Assembly (NCBI GenBank): GCA_963662395.1
Contig: OY759511.1
Span: 4,712,001-4,776,000, forward strand
DNA length: 64,000 bases
DNA from: JAPOXR01 sp963662395
GTDB lineage: Bacteria; Pseudomonadota; Alphaproteobacteria; Rhodobacterales; Rhodobacteraceae
Reading direction: 5' to 3'
Below the pieces are notes generated by a model. It saw nothing but the letters and a program-made list of their open reading frames with translations, made no database searches and had not been told where the DNA came from. The position numbers and the translations under genes are program-made. How positions within the stretch are numbered: the first letter of the stretch is position 1; the number at the start of each line of letters is the position of its first letter. This document shows, in pieces, positions 16,189-25,446 of the stretch.

Positions 16189-17211
16189 CTACTGTCCGGC
16201 CTGGCTGGTCAGTTCGGCCAGCCGGACAAGCCTGGCCCTGGCCGAGCCGTTGGCCACGCTCTCTTGCGCGATGGCAACGCCTTCCACCAGGCCCTCTGCC
16301 CGTCCGGCGACGATGAGTGCCGCCGCCGCGTTGAGGATCACCGCATCGCGATAGGGTGACTGCTCGCCATCGAGCAGGGCGGAAAGCCGCGCCGCGTTTT
16401 CCCGTGGCGTGCCGCCAACAATACTGTCGAATGGATGGCGTGGCAGGCCGGCATCCTCGGGGAGGATTGTCACCTCGGAAATCGATCCTTCGCTCAGCAT
16501 GCAAACCCGCGTCGGGCCGCAGATCGACATCTCGTCCGTTCCGTCCTCGCCATGGACCAGCCAGGCCGACGAGGTACCCAGCTTCGCCAGGGTCTCGGTC
16601 ATGGGCCGGATCAGGTCGGCGGAAAACGTCCCCGTCAGTTGCTTCCTCACCCCGGCCGGGTTGGTCAGTGGGCCGAGGATATTGAATATGGTGCGGGTTC
16701 CCAACTCCCGGCGTACGGGCATGACATGGCGCATCGCCGGGTGGTGAACCGGTGCCATCATGAACCCGATCCCGATATCGGCGATTGCACGCTCGACGAT
16801 GTCGGGCGAGACCGTGATGTCCACTCCCAGCGAGTCCAGGACATCGGCAGCCCCGGACAGCGAGGAGAGGTTGCGATTTCCATGCTTGGCCACGGGGACG
16901 CCGGCGCCAGCAACGACCAGTGCCGCCGCGGTCGAGATATTCAGCGTTCCCTTGCCATCGCCGCCGGTGCCGACAATGTCGATCGCATCCTCTGGTGCCG
17001 CCACCGCCCGGCATTTCTCCCGCATGACCGCCGCCGCCGCCGCATATTCCTCGACGGTTTCGGTGCGGGTGCGCATGGCCATCAGCAGGCCTCCGGCCTG
17101 CGCCGGCGTTGCCTTCCCATCCATGATGATCGAGAATGCCGAATGGGCTTCCTGGCCGGTCAGCGGACGCGTGCAGGCAATTGCGATCAGTGGCTTGAGG
17201 TCATTGCTCAT
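16189..17211 (-). CDS. trpD: Anthranilate phosphoribosyltransferase TrpD
   Basis: A 340-residue enzyme transferring phosphoribose from PRPP to anthranilate, second step of tryptophan synthesis. The PRPP loop IVGTGGDGKGTLNIST is near residue 80, and AKHGNRNLSSLSGAADVL near 108 is the anthranilate-binding signature. LGPLTNPAGV follows near 165. The start overlaps the trpG stop (ATGA), so the two are coupled. The next pathway gene, trpC, is not downstream. Confidence 0.95.
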   Translation of the reverse strand: MSNDLKPLIAIACTRPLTGQEAHSAFSIIMDGKATPAQAGGLLMAMRTRTETVEEYAAAAAVMREKCRAVAAPEDAIDIVGTGGDGKGTLNISTAAALVVAGAGVPVAKHGNRNLSSLSGAADVLDSLGVDITVSPDIVERAIADIGIGFMMAPVHHPAMRHVMPVRRELGTRTIFNILGPLTNPAGVRKQLTGTFSADLIRPMTETLAKLGTSSAWLVHGEDGTDEMSICGPTRVCMLSEGSISEVTILPEDAGLPRHPFDSIVGGTPRENAARLSALLDGEQSPYRDAVILNAAAALIVAGRAEGLVEGVAIAQESVANGSARARLVRLAELTSQAGQ

Positions 17212-17789
17212 GTTCCGGCTCCGGCAAGTTGAAGAAAGGCCTCCAGGATCTCGTGCCCATGCTCGGTTGCGATGCTCTCCGGGTGAAACTGCAACCCGAA
17301 TACCGGCAGGGTCCGGTGCTGCAGCCCCATGATGATCCGGTCATCATTCCAGGCGACAACGGCAAACTCCCCCGGAGCATGGTCCGGGTCAAGGACCAGC
17401 GAGTGATACCGGGTCGCATCGAACGGCGAGGGCAATTCACCCATCAGGATCGAATTCCGGTGGTAGATCCGGTCCGTCTTGCCATGGACGATTTCATGGC
17501 ACCGGACGACCTTGCCGCCGAAAGCCTGGCCGATCGCCTGGTGTCCGAGGCAAATTCCCAGCAAGGGTACGTGCTGGTCAGCCGCCCAGCTGGCCATCTC
17601 GAGGCAAATCCCGGCATTGTCCGGCGTGCTGGGCCCGGGAGACATCACCACCGCCGACGGCGCCAATTCCGCGACGCCGGCAATGGTGATCTCGTCATTG
17701 CGGCGAACGATGATCTGTGCACCGAGTTCGCCGAGATACTGGGCGAGATTGAAGGTGAAGCTGTCGTAGTTGTCGATCAGTAGCAACAT
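17208..17789 (-). CDS. trpG: Anthranilate synthase glutamine amidotransferase subunit TrpG
   Basis: A 193-residue class I glutamine amidotransferase supplying ammonia to TrpE. It begins MLLLIDNYDSFTFNLAQYLG, the usual TrpG N terminus. It carries VMSPGPSTPDNAG, the nucleophile block LLGICLGHQAIGQAFGG with Cys, and the FHPESIATEHG His-Glu pair near the C terminus. The ATG at 17789 has AAGGG six bases upstream; an in-frame start at 17870 would overlap trpE and is not family-like. TrpG could also serve 4-aminodeoxychorismate synthesis, a known dual role. Confidence 0.94.
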   Translation of the reverse strand: MLLLIDNYDSFTFNLAQYLGELGAQIIVRRNDEITIAGVAELAPSAVVMSPGPSTPDNAGICLEMASWAADQHVPLLGICLGHQAIGQAFGGKVVRCHEIVHGKTDRIYHRNSILMGELPSPFDATRYHSLVLDPDHAPGEFAVVAWNDDRIIMGLQHRTLPVFGLQFHPESIATEHGHEILEAFLQLAGAGT

Positions 17790-17866
17790 GTGCCCTTGTC
17801 CCCCAGCGAGACCTGAATCATTCACCCGCCAGCGCCGGTCCACGGCCGGGCCCGGGAGTCCCGGCG

Positions 17867-19387
17867 TCAACCGTCAACAGCAGACCCGCCAGCTGCAAAC
17901 ATCAAGGCATCCTCGCAGGCCTTTCGCAGGGCCTGCGACTTGTTGACGGTTTCCTGCCATTCAGTCCCGGGGTCGCTGTCATGGACAATGCCTGCCCCGG
18001 CCTGCACATACAACGTGTTATCCTTCAGCACCGACGTGCGAAGTGCAATGCACATATCCATGTCACCATTGGCCGAAAAATAGCCGACCCCGCCTCCATA
18101 GACCCCCCGTTTTTCACTTTCGAGCTCGTCGATGATCTCCATCGCCCGGATCTTCGGCGCACCGGAGACGGTTCCGGCCGGAAGGCCGGCCAGCAATGCC
18201 GACAGCGCATCATGCCCTTCAGCCAACTCGCCCTCGACATTCGACACGATGTGCATCACGTGCGAGTATCGTTCGATGGTGAACATCTCCGTCGGGCAGA
18301 CCGAGCCGGTCCTCGCCACCCGCCCGACATCATTCCTGCCCAGGTCGAGCAGCATCAGGTGCTCGGCCCGCTCCTTTTCATCGGCAAGCAGTTCCTCGCC
18401 GAGCTGCCGGTCCTCGTCCGCGGTGTCGCCGCGGCGCCGGCTGCCGGCCAGCGGCCGAAGGGTGACCCGGCGACCGATCACCCGGACCAGTATCTCCGGG
18501 CTGGCCCCGATCACCTGGAATTCGCCAAAGTTGAAGTGGAACATGAAGGGCGAGGGGTTGGTTCGCCGCAGTGCCCGGTACAGGGAGAACGGCTCGTTGT
18601 CAAAATCGATCTGCCAGCGCTGGCTGAGCACCACCTGGAAGATTTCCCCCTCGCGAATGTAGTCCTTGGCCCGGCGGACAATGTTCATGTATTCGTCCCG
18701 GCTCACGCCCTCGCGTATCCTGCCCGCCCTGGCGGCCGGGTTGCCGAAGCGCTCCGGTCGCGGCATTGGCCCCGACATCCGGTCAACCGCCGACCGGACC
18801 CGGCTGACAGCCTTCTCATAGGCGTTGCAGGCAGGGATGTCGCGGTGATACCAGGCCGGGCTGACGACGGTGACGTCACTGCGAACGCTGTCGATGACGG
18901 CAATCACCGATGGCCGCAGCAGGATTGCATCCGGGCAGCCGACCAGGTCGTCATTCATGTCCGGCAGCCTCTCGACCAGCCGCACCATGTCGTATCCGAG
19001 ATAGCCGAACAGGCCGGCAGAGCTTGAGGGAAGGGTATCCGGCAACTCGATCCGGCACTCCTCGATCAGGTTCCTGAGCGAATCCAGCGGGTTCGGTCTC
19101 TCGACCCGCCAATCCTGCCCCCCGTTCAGCGCCGTGCGGTTGATCCGGGAGGTGTTGCCCCTGCATTCCCAGATCAGGTCCGGGTCCATGCCGATGATCG
19201 AGTATCGCCCGCGGATTTCTCCGCCGGTAACCGACTCCAGGATAAAGCTGTGTTTTCCGGCACTTGCAAGCCCGAGCGCCAGTGAAACAGGCGTGGCAAG
19301 ATCGGCTGCCAGTGTCAGGTGGACGACCTGGTTCCTACCGGCCTCGTAACCTGCCGTGAATTCGTCGAGGTCGGGCAGGATTTTCAT
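17867..19387 (-). CDS. trpE: Anthranilate synthase component I TrpE
   Basis: A 506-residue chorismate-utilising enzyme. The N-terminal tryptophan-sensing element is visible as HSFILESVTGGE (LLES-type), so feedback inhibition is expected. The catalytic domain includes IREGEIFQVVLSQRW, GASPEILVR, PLAGSRRRG, HLMLLDLGRNDVGRV and LPAGTVSGAPKIRAMEII. It starts nine bases after the ppiD-like gene, so no room exists for a leader-peptide attenuator. A gap of 77 bases separates it from trpG. Confidence 0.95.
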   Translation of the reverse strand: MKILPDLDEFTAGYEAGRNQVVHLTLAADLATPVSLALGLASAGKHSFILESVTGGEIRGRYSIIGMDPDLIWECRGNTSRINRTALNGGQDWRVERPNPLDSLRNLIEECRIELPDTLPSSSAGLFGYLGYDMVRLVERLPDMNDDLVGCPDAILLRPSVIAVIDSVRSDVTVVSPAWYHRDIPACNAYEKAVSRVRSAVDRMSGPMPRPERFGNPAARAGRIREGVSRDEYMNIVRRAKDYIREGEIFQVVLSQRWQIDFDNEPFSLYRALRRTNPSPFMFHFNFGEFQVIGASPEILVRVIGRRVTLRPLAGSRRRGDTADEDRQLGEELLADEKERAEHLMLLDLGRNDVGRVARTGSVCPTEMFTIERYSHVMHIVSNVEGELAEGHDALSALLAGLPAGTVSGAPKIRAMEIIDELESEKRGVYGGGVGYFSANGDMDMCIALRTSVLKDNTLYVQAGAGIVHDSDPGTEWQETVNKSQALRKACEDALMFAAGGSAVDG

Positions 19388-19396
19388 GCCGAGCCC

Positions 19397-21259
19397 TCAG
19401 GGCAGTTGTGCATGGATCGAGTCGATGGTTGCATGATCCAGGTCAATTCCGGTCTCTTCCTGCAGGAAGCGGGAGTAGAGCTGGTAGGCATCGGCACCGG
19501 TTCCGAGCTCGGACCGCAAGGCAAGCACGTCCATGGCCGCCTTCACCTCCTCGGAGTCGAGGTCGGCCGGGGAGGTGGCTTCGAGCCTGACAATCGCCAG
19601 CAGCCCGCCTTCACCCGAGACGGCAATGTCCCCGACCTCCAGTTCGAACAAATCCTGCACCATGCCGGGCGGGGCGCCGGCAAGGTTGCCCGTTCGCCGA
19701 ATTCCCCGGTTGAGGGCGGCATCGAGGCCCAACTCCCCGAAGGTCGATCCGGACACCAGCCTGGAGCGCAGGTCATCGGCATGGTTCCGCAGGAGCTGTT
19801 CTGCCTTGTCCTGCCGCCAGGCGGCCGTGACCTCTTCGGTGACCTCGTCGAATGGCTGCAGTGCCGACGGAACGATATTCTCGAGCCGAACCGCAAACAG
19901 GCCGCCATCCGCAAGGTCGGCGAGTTCCGGAAATCCGCCGATATCCTCTTCGCCAAGGGCGCTCACCGCCGCCTGGAAGACGGGCTGACCGGCGACGCCT
20001 TCGCCGCCGCTGCCGTCATGGGTGATGCTCGACAACTCGAAGTCCGTATCGGCCGCCAGCTCCTCGAGGCTGGCGCCGCCGGCCAGCAAATCCTCGTAGT
20101 GCACGACATTCTCGGCAATCAGGTTGCGACCTTCCTCCTCGACCAGTGCCGCAACCAGCTCCTCGCGAGCCTGTTCGAAGCTGGTCAGCCGTCCGGCGAG
20201 GGCGGCATTGACTCGAAAGATCGCCGGCCCGAGGCTCGAATTGACCGGCCCGAAAATCCCGACATCATCAGTGGCAAAGAGCAGACCGGCCGCCTCGCTG
20301 CCAATATCCGAACTGCTGACATCTCCGAGCTCGGTATCCGCCAGCTGTATGCCCCTCTCGGCAAGCAATTCATCAAATGAAATCTCGCCCCCGTCGAGGC
20401 GCGCCTTTGCCTGTTCTGCCTGCTGCCGGTCAGGAAAGACCAGGCGATTGACGTTCCGGCGCTCCGGGACGTGATAGATGTCGATCCTGTTCTGGTATTC
20501 GGCCCGCACCGCATCCTCGACGATATCCGGTTGGTCGGCCAGCATCCCGGGAGTTACGCTGACATAGGTCAATTCCTTCAATTCGGGCCTGGTGAACAGC
20601 TCGGGGTTGCCGTCATGGAATTCCTGCAGCTGGCCGGTCGTCGGTTCGGGAACGGCGTCCGGCAGCTGATCGGTGCCGAGCGTTGTCCACGTGATGTCCC
20701 TGGTCGAGAACCCGTATTCGACCATGCGCTTCTGGTAGGTCCTGGAGCTGGCGAAACCGCCGGAGACCGATGCCGCCAGGATGTTCCGCGTCTCCTCGTC
20801 CCTGATCTGCTCGTCCAGCTCGGCCTCGGTAAGCCCGGACCGCTCCAGCAGGAATTCATAGCTTGCGCGATCGAATTTCTCGTCGGTGCCGAAAAACTCC
20901 GGCATGGAGTACAAGCGCTCCAGCACCGTTTCGTCGCTGACCGAGAGTCCGACCCGGTTTGCCTCGTTGTCGACGCTTGCCCGCAGGAAGAGGGATTCGA
21001 GCACCTCCCGGTCAATTCCGAATCGAATGGCCTGGTCTGTTGTCAGGTTGGTCCCGAATTGCTGCGAGTAACCGGCGATCCGCTGCTGCAGGGCGCGGAC
21101 ATATTCATCGACGGTGATTTCCTGGTCACCAACCGAGCCGACGGCCCGGACCGAGGTCGAAAATCCTCCAATCCCGAACCCGGCCAGGCCGAGAATCAGC
21201 AGGATGATCAATACCCAAGCGACCTTGTTCTTGGGGGATGCCTGAAGCGCCTTTGCCAT
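19397..21259 (-). CDS. ppiD: PpiD-like membrane-anchored periplasmic chaperone / peptidyl-prolyl isomerase
   Basis: A 620-residue protein with one N-terminal membrane anchor (VAWVLIILLILGLAGFGIGG), a SurA/PpiD-type N-terminal chaperone domain (VGDQEITVDEYVRALQQRI and the domain-swapped continuation), and a parvulin-like central domain. The parvulin region (YHVPERRNVNRLVFPDRQQA, then a short FDELLAERGI) looks diverged, as in other alphaproteobacterial PpiD proteins that have little isomerase activity. The family assists folding of envelope proteins at the periplasmic side of the inner membrane. It stands at the head of the trpEGD-moaCA set. The upstream region is interrupted by an insertion sequence 67 bases before its start. 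Confidence 0.85.
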   Translation of the reverse strand: MAKALQASPKNKVAWVLIILLILGLAGFGIGGFSTSVRAVGSVGDQEITVDEYVRALQQRIAGYSQQFGTNLTTDQAIRFGIDREVLESLFLRASVDNEANRVGLSVSDETVLERLYSMPEFFGTDEKFDRASYEFLLERSGLTEAELDEQIRDEETRNILAASVSGGFASSRTYQKRMVEYGFSTRDITWTTLGTDQLPDAVPEPTTGQLQEFHDGNPELFTRPELKELTYVSVTPGMLADQPDIVEDAVRAEYQNRIDIYHVPERRNVNRLVFPDRQQAEQAKARLDGGEISFDELLAERGIQLADTELGDVSSSDIGSEAAGLLFATDDVGIFGPVNSSLGPAIFRVNAALAGRLTSFEQAREELVAALVEEEGRNLIAENVVHYEDLLAGGASLEELAADTDFELSSITHDGSGGEGVAGQPVFQAAVSALGEEDIGGFPELADLADGGLFAVRLENIVPSALQPFDEVTEEVTAAWRQDKAEQLLRNHADDLRSRLVSGSTFGELGLDAALNRGIRRTGNLAGAPPGMVQDLFELEVGDIAVSGEGGLLAIVRLEATSPADLDSEEVKAAMDVLALRSELGTGADAYQLYSRFLQEETGIDLDHATIDSIHAQLP

Positions 21260-21335
21260 GTCGTAGCCCGATGAGTCCCAAATTCGGGGAGTTCTAGGGA
21301 TAGTCAGGGCAGGTTACAAGGCAGAGATATTTGGG

Positions 21336-21359
21336 GGGTGCACGCCAAATTCCTGGGTC
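21336..21359 (+). repeat. Left terminal inverted repeat of the ISKra4-like element
   Basis: Twenty-four bases beginning GGGTGCACGCCAA, matching the right end at 22 of 24 positions. The 9-base target duplication ATATTTGGG lies directly outside. Confidence 0.85.
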
Positions 21360-22743
21360 ACGCAGCGACCAGCCGTTCAACTCTCCACTCGGCGAACTCT
21401 TCCATTGTGAGTTGTGCCGGCAACTCTTCAATGCCGGCAATGCGTTTGCCCCGCGCTTCGACCATCTGCCTGCAGCTGCTCTCGATTTGACCGCTGCCGA
21501 TCTGCATGCCGCGAGTCCGGTATTCGTCATGGCGCATTCTCTCCCGGTTGGATGTGTAATCGTCGATGCACTTCGCCACCGCCTCGTGCCAGCCGCGGCA
21601 GGGCTGCAACTCGGCGATGACACGACCGACTTTCCCGTCCGGCAGCAGGGCCCTGATTCCCGCCGGGCGCGCCTTGCGCCCGGCCTTGCATCCGATCGGC
21701 ACCCTGACGGCCTCGGACGCATGTTCCAGGGCATGGAACAGGTCCGGGATACAGGTCTTGCGCATGCTGGCGGGCAACTCGTCGGCCACATTGGTGATCC
21801 GGGCGGCACCGTCGGAGATCAGGACCACTTCCCGGGCAGCGTGGACGCCTTCCCTGCAGAACTGCCGACCTGCCCGGCCGGCAAGCTCCGGTGCCCGGCC
21901 GGCGCCGCCGACCGATGCCGCGCATGCCTGCCAGGGCGCTCACCCTGTCGCTGCCTTCATCCTTCATCGGCTCGCCGGTCTTCCGGTTCGTGCCCTCGGC
22001 AGTGAAGGTGACAACCACCTTCGCCTCCCCGGTTCCGGCTGATCCGTCCTCCTGTTTGCCGGCCACGCCCTCCGGCTCGCTCCGGCGCATCGGGACGCCG
22101 GCGGCATCGGCTTCGACATGGACCCGGTCGGCGGCAGGCTTTCCCTCCGGGACCACCTGCTGCCCGAACTGCCGGGCTTCCTTGCCGAGGCCCCGGGCCC
22201 ATCGTCGCAGCGTCGTTGCCGGAACCTGCACGCCGCCCCCGGCGTGGTGGTCCGTCCCTCCGGCCCGAGGGCACGGTCCAGGGGGAAGTGGCAACATGTC
22301 CGGACAACCTTCACCGGTCCCGGGCGCGAGGCAAGGGTCTTGCCGGTCTTCCGGTGCCGCTCCATCGGCCTGCCGCATGTCGGACAGCCGGGCGTCGGAA
22401 GCGCGGCATCGATCTTCTCGAGCAGCGACGCGCAGATGGCGCTGCCGCCGCCCCGCGACGCGTCGCGGATGGCGATCCCGATACCGTCGAGGTCGGCGAC
22501 ATCCCTGCCGGCCAGTTCGTTCTCCGGCTTCTGGGCCGGCCCGGCAAGACGTGACCGCATGGCGTCCTCGAACGTGGTCGGAAGGCATCGGCTTCGAACC
22601 TCGCCGCCGTCAAGCCGGTATTCGGTGGACACGCCACCGGACTCGCGGATGATCCCGTGGCTGCCCGCGCCCCTGCCGGCCAGTTCCTTCAGGGATGCCA
22701 CTACCTCCGGACCAGGGCCCGGCTTCATGTCATTGCTGCACAT
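21358..22743 (-). pseudogene. ISKra4-family transposase, frameshifted
   Basis: Three consecutive pieces in three reading frames make up one transposase. The N-terminal piece (from ATG 22743) has the zinc-binding CPTCGRPMERHRKTGKTLAS and DRALGPEGR. The middle piece, from about 22235, has VPATTLRRWARGLGKEARQF and KVVVTFTAEGTNRKTGEP. The C-terminal piece, from about 21900, has EVVLISDGAARITNVADEL, DDYTSNRERMRHDEYRTRGM and QIGSGQIESSCRQMVEARGK. Residues expected between the first two pieces appear to be deleted. The product cannot be active without two frame corrections, so the element is probably immobile unless helped in trans. Confidence 0.8.
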
Positions 22744-22904
22744 GCCTCGATACTCCTGCTCCCGATTCCCGGTCACACGGCGCCGACCGGTTGGTCCGGT
22801 CATTGTCGAGTGCGCCGGGAGGCGGTCGGAAAGAGCACGGAGGCGGCAAATCCTCAACCCGTTGCGTTGCTCCACCTGCACGGAACCGGGGGCGGATTCA
22901 TGTC

Positions 22905-22928
22905 GACCCAAGAAATTGGCGTGCACCC
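22905..22928 (-). repeat. Right terminal inverted repeat of the ISKra4-like element
   Basis: Reverse complement begins GGGTGCACGCCAA and pairs with the left end. The outer flank is ATATTTGGG, the second copy of the target duplication. Confidence 0.85.
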
Positions 22929-22980
22929 ATATTTGGGGCCGACGAGAGGATCCCCCGGAGATGCCATGCTGCCAGCATGA

Positions 22981-24171
22981 TCAGCTGCCGGCCGGGCAAA
23001 ATCCGTCGAGCCGTGCAAACAGGTCGGCGATGCCGGCGGCATCTGCATTCGCATAGGCAATCCGGATCTGCCGGCACGGGTCATGCTCGCCATCCTCCTG
23101 GCCGAACATGGAGCCGGGAAGTGTCAGGATCGCCCGCTCCTCCAGAAGCCTCAATGCGAACTGGTCGGATGGCAGCGCAAACGGGTATTCGGCATAGGCA
23201 AAATAGGCGCCGCATCCGAGCAGTCTCCACGCATCCTGACCGGAAAATCCCTCCTCGACAAGTTGCCGGCGTCGCAGGATCTCCCGGCGCTCTCCGGCCA
23301 GCCACTCGCCGAGATTGCGCAATCCGTACAGTGCCGCATGCTGGCCGATCCGGCCCGGGCATATCGATACGGTATCGAGGAATTTCTCGATTTCGGCCAG
23401 GATGCTCCCCGAGGCAATCACGGCGCCAACCCGGTGGCCGGTCAGCCGGTATGCCTTCGAAAACGAGTAGAGATGGATCAGCGTCTCCGGCCAGTCCGGA
23501 TCGGTGAACAGGTCATGCGGCGGTTCGGTCCGGGAGTCGAAATCACGGTAGGTCTCGTCGACGATCAGCGCCAGCCCCCGCTTGCGGGCCGTTTCCAGCA
23601 CCTCCCGCATGACGCGGGCCGGATACTCGACCCCGGTGGGATTGTTCGGCGAGATCAGGACGATGGCCCTGGTGGAGTGGGATACCAGGGCGGCGATTGC
23701 CTCCGGGTCCGGGACCAGGTCCGGCGTGGCAGCAGGCACGCGGGTCTCGATACCCATCATGTCCAGCCACATCCGGTGGTTGAAATACCAGGGTGCAGTG
23801 ATGATGACCGAGTCGCCGGCCCCGGCCAGCACCGAGATTGCCGCCACGAAAGCCTGGTTGCAGCCCGATGTCACCGCAACCTGCGATTCGCCGATCCCGC
23901 CGGCATAGGCGGCAGACCAGCTGCTGGCGATCTCGCAGCGAAGTTCGTCATTGCCGAGCACCGGGCCATAGATGTGTGCCTGCGGATCATTGATCGCGAA
24001 CTCGGCGATCGCTGCCCGCAGCGGCGCCGGCGGCGGCGCAACCGGCGCCGCCTGCGACAGGTTGAGCAGGCTGTAGTCCGGGGGCAGGGGGGTCGTATCC
24101 AGCCAGCGCATTGCTTCCATGACCGGCGGTCGTGCCGTTGCTCCCATCAGCGGATTGATATCGATAACCAT
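22981..24171 (-). CDS. PLP-dependent class I/II aminotransferase
   Basis: A 396-residue fold-type I aminotransferase. The PLP lysine is in LYSFSKAYRLTGHRVGA, preceded by LISPNNPTGVEYP and LIVDETYRDF, which hold the cofactor-binding Asn, Asp and Tyr. SGCNQAFVAAISVLAGAGD near residue 110 is the glycine-rich cofactor loop. The substrate is not clear; related alphaproteobacterial proteins are annotated simply as aminotransferase or aspartate aminotransferase-like. An AAGGAG ribosome site five bases upstream fixes the ATG. The IS right end is 52 bases beyond its stop, so the insertion separated it from ppiD. Confidence 0.85.
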   Translation of the reverse strand: MVIDINPLMGATARPPVMEAMRWLDTTPLPPDYSLLNLSQAAPVAPPPAPLRAAIAEFAINDPQAHIYGPVLGNDELRCEIASSWSAAYAGGIGESQVAVTSGCNQAFVAAISVLAGAGDSVIITAPWYFNHRMWLDMMGIETRVPAATPDLVPDPEAIAALVSHSTRAIVLISPNNPTGVEYPARVMREVLETARKRGLALIVDETYRDFDSRTEPPHDLFTDPDWPETLIHLYSFSKAYRLTGHRVGAVIASGSILAEIEKFLDTVSICPGRIGQHAALYGLRNLGEWLAGERREILRRRQLVEEGFSGQDAWRLLGCGAYFAYAEYPFALPSDQFALRLLEERAILTLPGSMFGQEDGEHDPCRQIRIAYANADAAGIADLFARLDGFCPAGS

Positions 24172-24489
24172 CCGGCTCCTTCCCGTGCCGACTTGCCGGT
24201 CCGGCCAGCAGGGCAATTCATGTCGGCGACGCTTATGACACAGCTCTCCGGCAATGTCGCCACGCCGAAAATTCCGTCGAAATGGCGGTGGCAGGGCCCG
24301 GTCGGGCCCGGATCGAATCAGTGGCCCGTCAACTCCCGCCAGCCATCGATTGCGGCCCTCCACCGGCATGTCCGGCCGGCAGGTCAATGCATGAATTGCA
24401 TTAATGCCCCGGAATTGACTAGAATTTCGACAATCGCCGTCTCCCGACTGGATTCGCCAGGCCAGGGACCGGCCATCGGGAGTGGGCTG
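24172..24489. promoter_or_regulatory. Divergent intergenic region between aminotransferase and ispA, with palindromes
   Basis: About 320 bases without a convincing gene. It contains a 17-base palindrome AATGCATGAATTGCATT (24386-24402), overlapped by the perfect palindrome GCATTAATGC (24398-24407), then a TTGACT (24415-24420) that could be a -35 element for ispA. This AT-rich patch stands out from its GC-rich surroundings and is a plausible operator. The regulator is unknown. xseB, the usual neighbour upstream of ispA, is not seen. Confidence 0.4.
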
Positions 24490-25401
24490 GTGACAGCACT
24501 TGCCATGACATCGGAACGTGACCTGACCGCCGGGCTGGCCGGATTTGCGGCCGGATTCGAGGAGGTGCTCGGCGGCCTGCTGCCAGCGGCAACCGGTGTC
24601 GCTGCCGATCTTCCAGAGGCGATGGCCTACGCGGTTTCGGGTGGAGGCAAGTACCTGCGCCCCTATTTGCTCAGCTGTTCGGCGGAGATGTTCGATGTGC
24701 CGGCGGAGCGGATCCTGCATGCCGGCTCGGCGGTGGAGGTGATTCATGCCTATTCGCTGGTCCATGACGATCTGCCTTCCCTCGACAATGATGATCTGCG
24801 CCGGGGACGGCCAACTTGTCACCGGGCGTTCGGCGAGGCGACGGCCTTGCTGGCCGGCGATGGCCTCCTGACCCTGGCATTCGAAATCCTGGCCAGCCGG
24901 GCAACGCATCCGGACCCGGAGGTCAGGGTGCAACTCGTCGGTGCCTTGGCAGGGTCTGCCGGTGCCAGGGGGATGGTCGAGGGGCAGGTGATCGATCTTG
25001 CCTGCCAGCACCGGGATGTCGGGTTCGCCACCGCCGAGACCCTTGCCCGAAAGAAGACCGGAGCATTGTTCTCGTTCTCGGCATCGGCAGGTGCCATACT
25101 TGGCAAGGCGGGGGCAGAGTGTCGCCGGGCGCTGGAGGCGTTCGGGTCCGATTTGGGGCTGGCATTCCAGATTGTCGATGACCTGCTTGATGTCGATGGA
25201 GACGAGACGGTTGTCGGAAAACGCGTTGGCAAGGACAGTGATGCCGGCAAGGCCACCTTCGTTGCCGTGCTCGGGCTGGAAGAAGCCAGGGCCGAGCTGG
25301 ACCGGGTTTCGGCGGCGGCAATCTCCCGCCTGGAGATGTTTGGCGGCAAGGCCAACCGGTTGCGGGGGATCGTGAATTTTGTTGCCACCCGGAATCGATG
25401 A
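24490..25401 (+). CDS. ispA: Polyprenyl (farnesyl) diphosphate synthase
   Basis: A 303-residue trans-prenyltransferase joining IPP to allylic diphosphates. The first aspartate-rich motif is HDDLPSLDNDDLRRGRP and the second is FQIVDDLLDVDGD; GGGKYLRPYLL near residue 45 binds IPP. It lacks bulky extensions and resembles short-chain enzymes making farnesyl diphosphate. GTG at 24490 has GGGAG eight bases upstream; an ATG at 24505 with no clear ribosome site is the alternative. It directly precedes dxs, as in many alphaproteobacteria. Confidence 0.9.
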   Translation: MTALAMTSERDLTAGLAGFAAGFEEVLGGLLPAATGVAADLPEAMAYAVSGGGKYLRPYLLSCSAEMFDVPAERILHAGSAVEVIHAYSLVHDDLPSLDNDDLRRGRPTCHRAFGEATALLAGDGLLTLAFEILASRATHPDPEVRVQLVGALAGSAGARGMVEGQVIDLACQHRDVGFATAETLARKKTGALFSFSASAGAILGKAGAECRRALEAFGSDLGLAFQIVDDLLDVDGDETVVGKRVGKDSDAGKATFVAVLGLEEARAELDRVSAAAISRLEMFGGKANRLRGIVNFVATRNR

Positions 25402-25446
25402 AGATGTCCGGCAGAATCAGTGAAACAGCATGTCTGGTCCCACGAG

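Larger units (their letters stand above)
21336..22928 (-). mobile_element. ISKra4-like insertion sequence, decayed
   Basis: A 1593-base element between ppiD and the aminotransferase gene. Its ends are imperfect 24-base inverted repeats, GGGTGCACGCCAAATTCCTG at the left and GGGTGCACGCCAATTTCTTG at the right (each continuing GGTC), with two mismatches. It is flanked by a 9-base direct repeat ATATTTGGG at 21327-21335 and 22929-22937, a clear target-site duplication. The single transposase gene, on the minus strand, is broken by two frame changes. Family assignment is from the transposase motifs CPTCGRPMERH and GMQIGSGQIESSCR and was not checked against a database. Confidence 0.85.

Noticed and set aside
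19388..19396. Tryptophan attenuator or leader peptide upstream of trpE
   Set aside because: Only nine bases separate trpE from the preceding gene, so no leader can fit.
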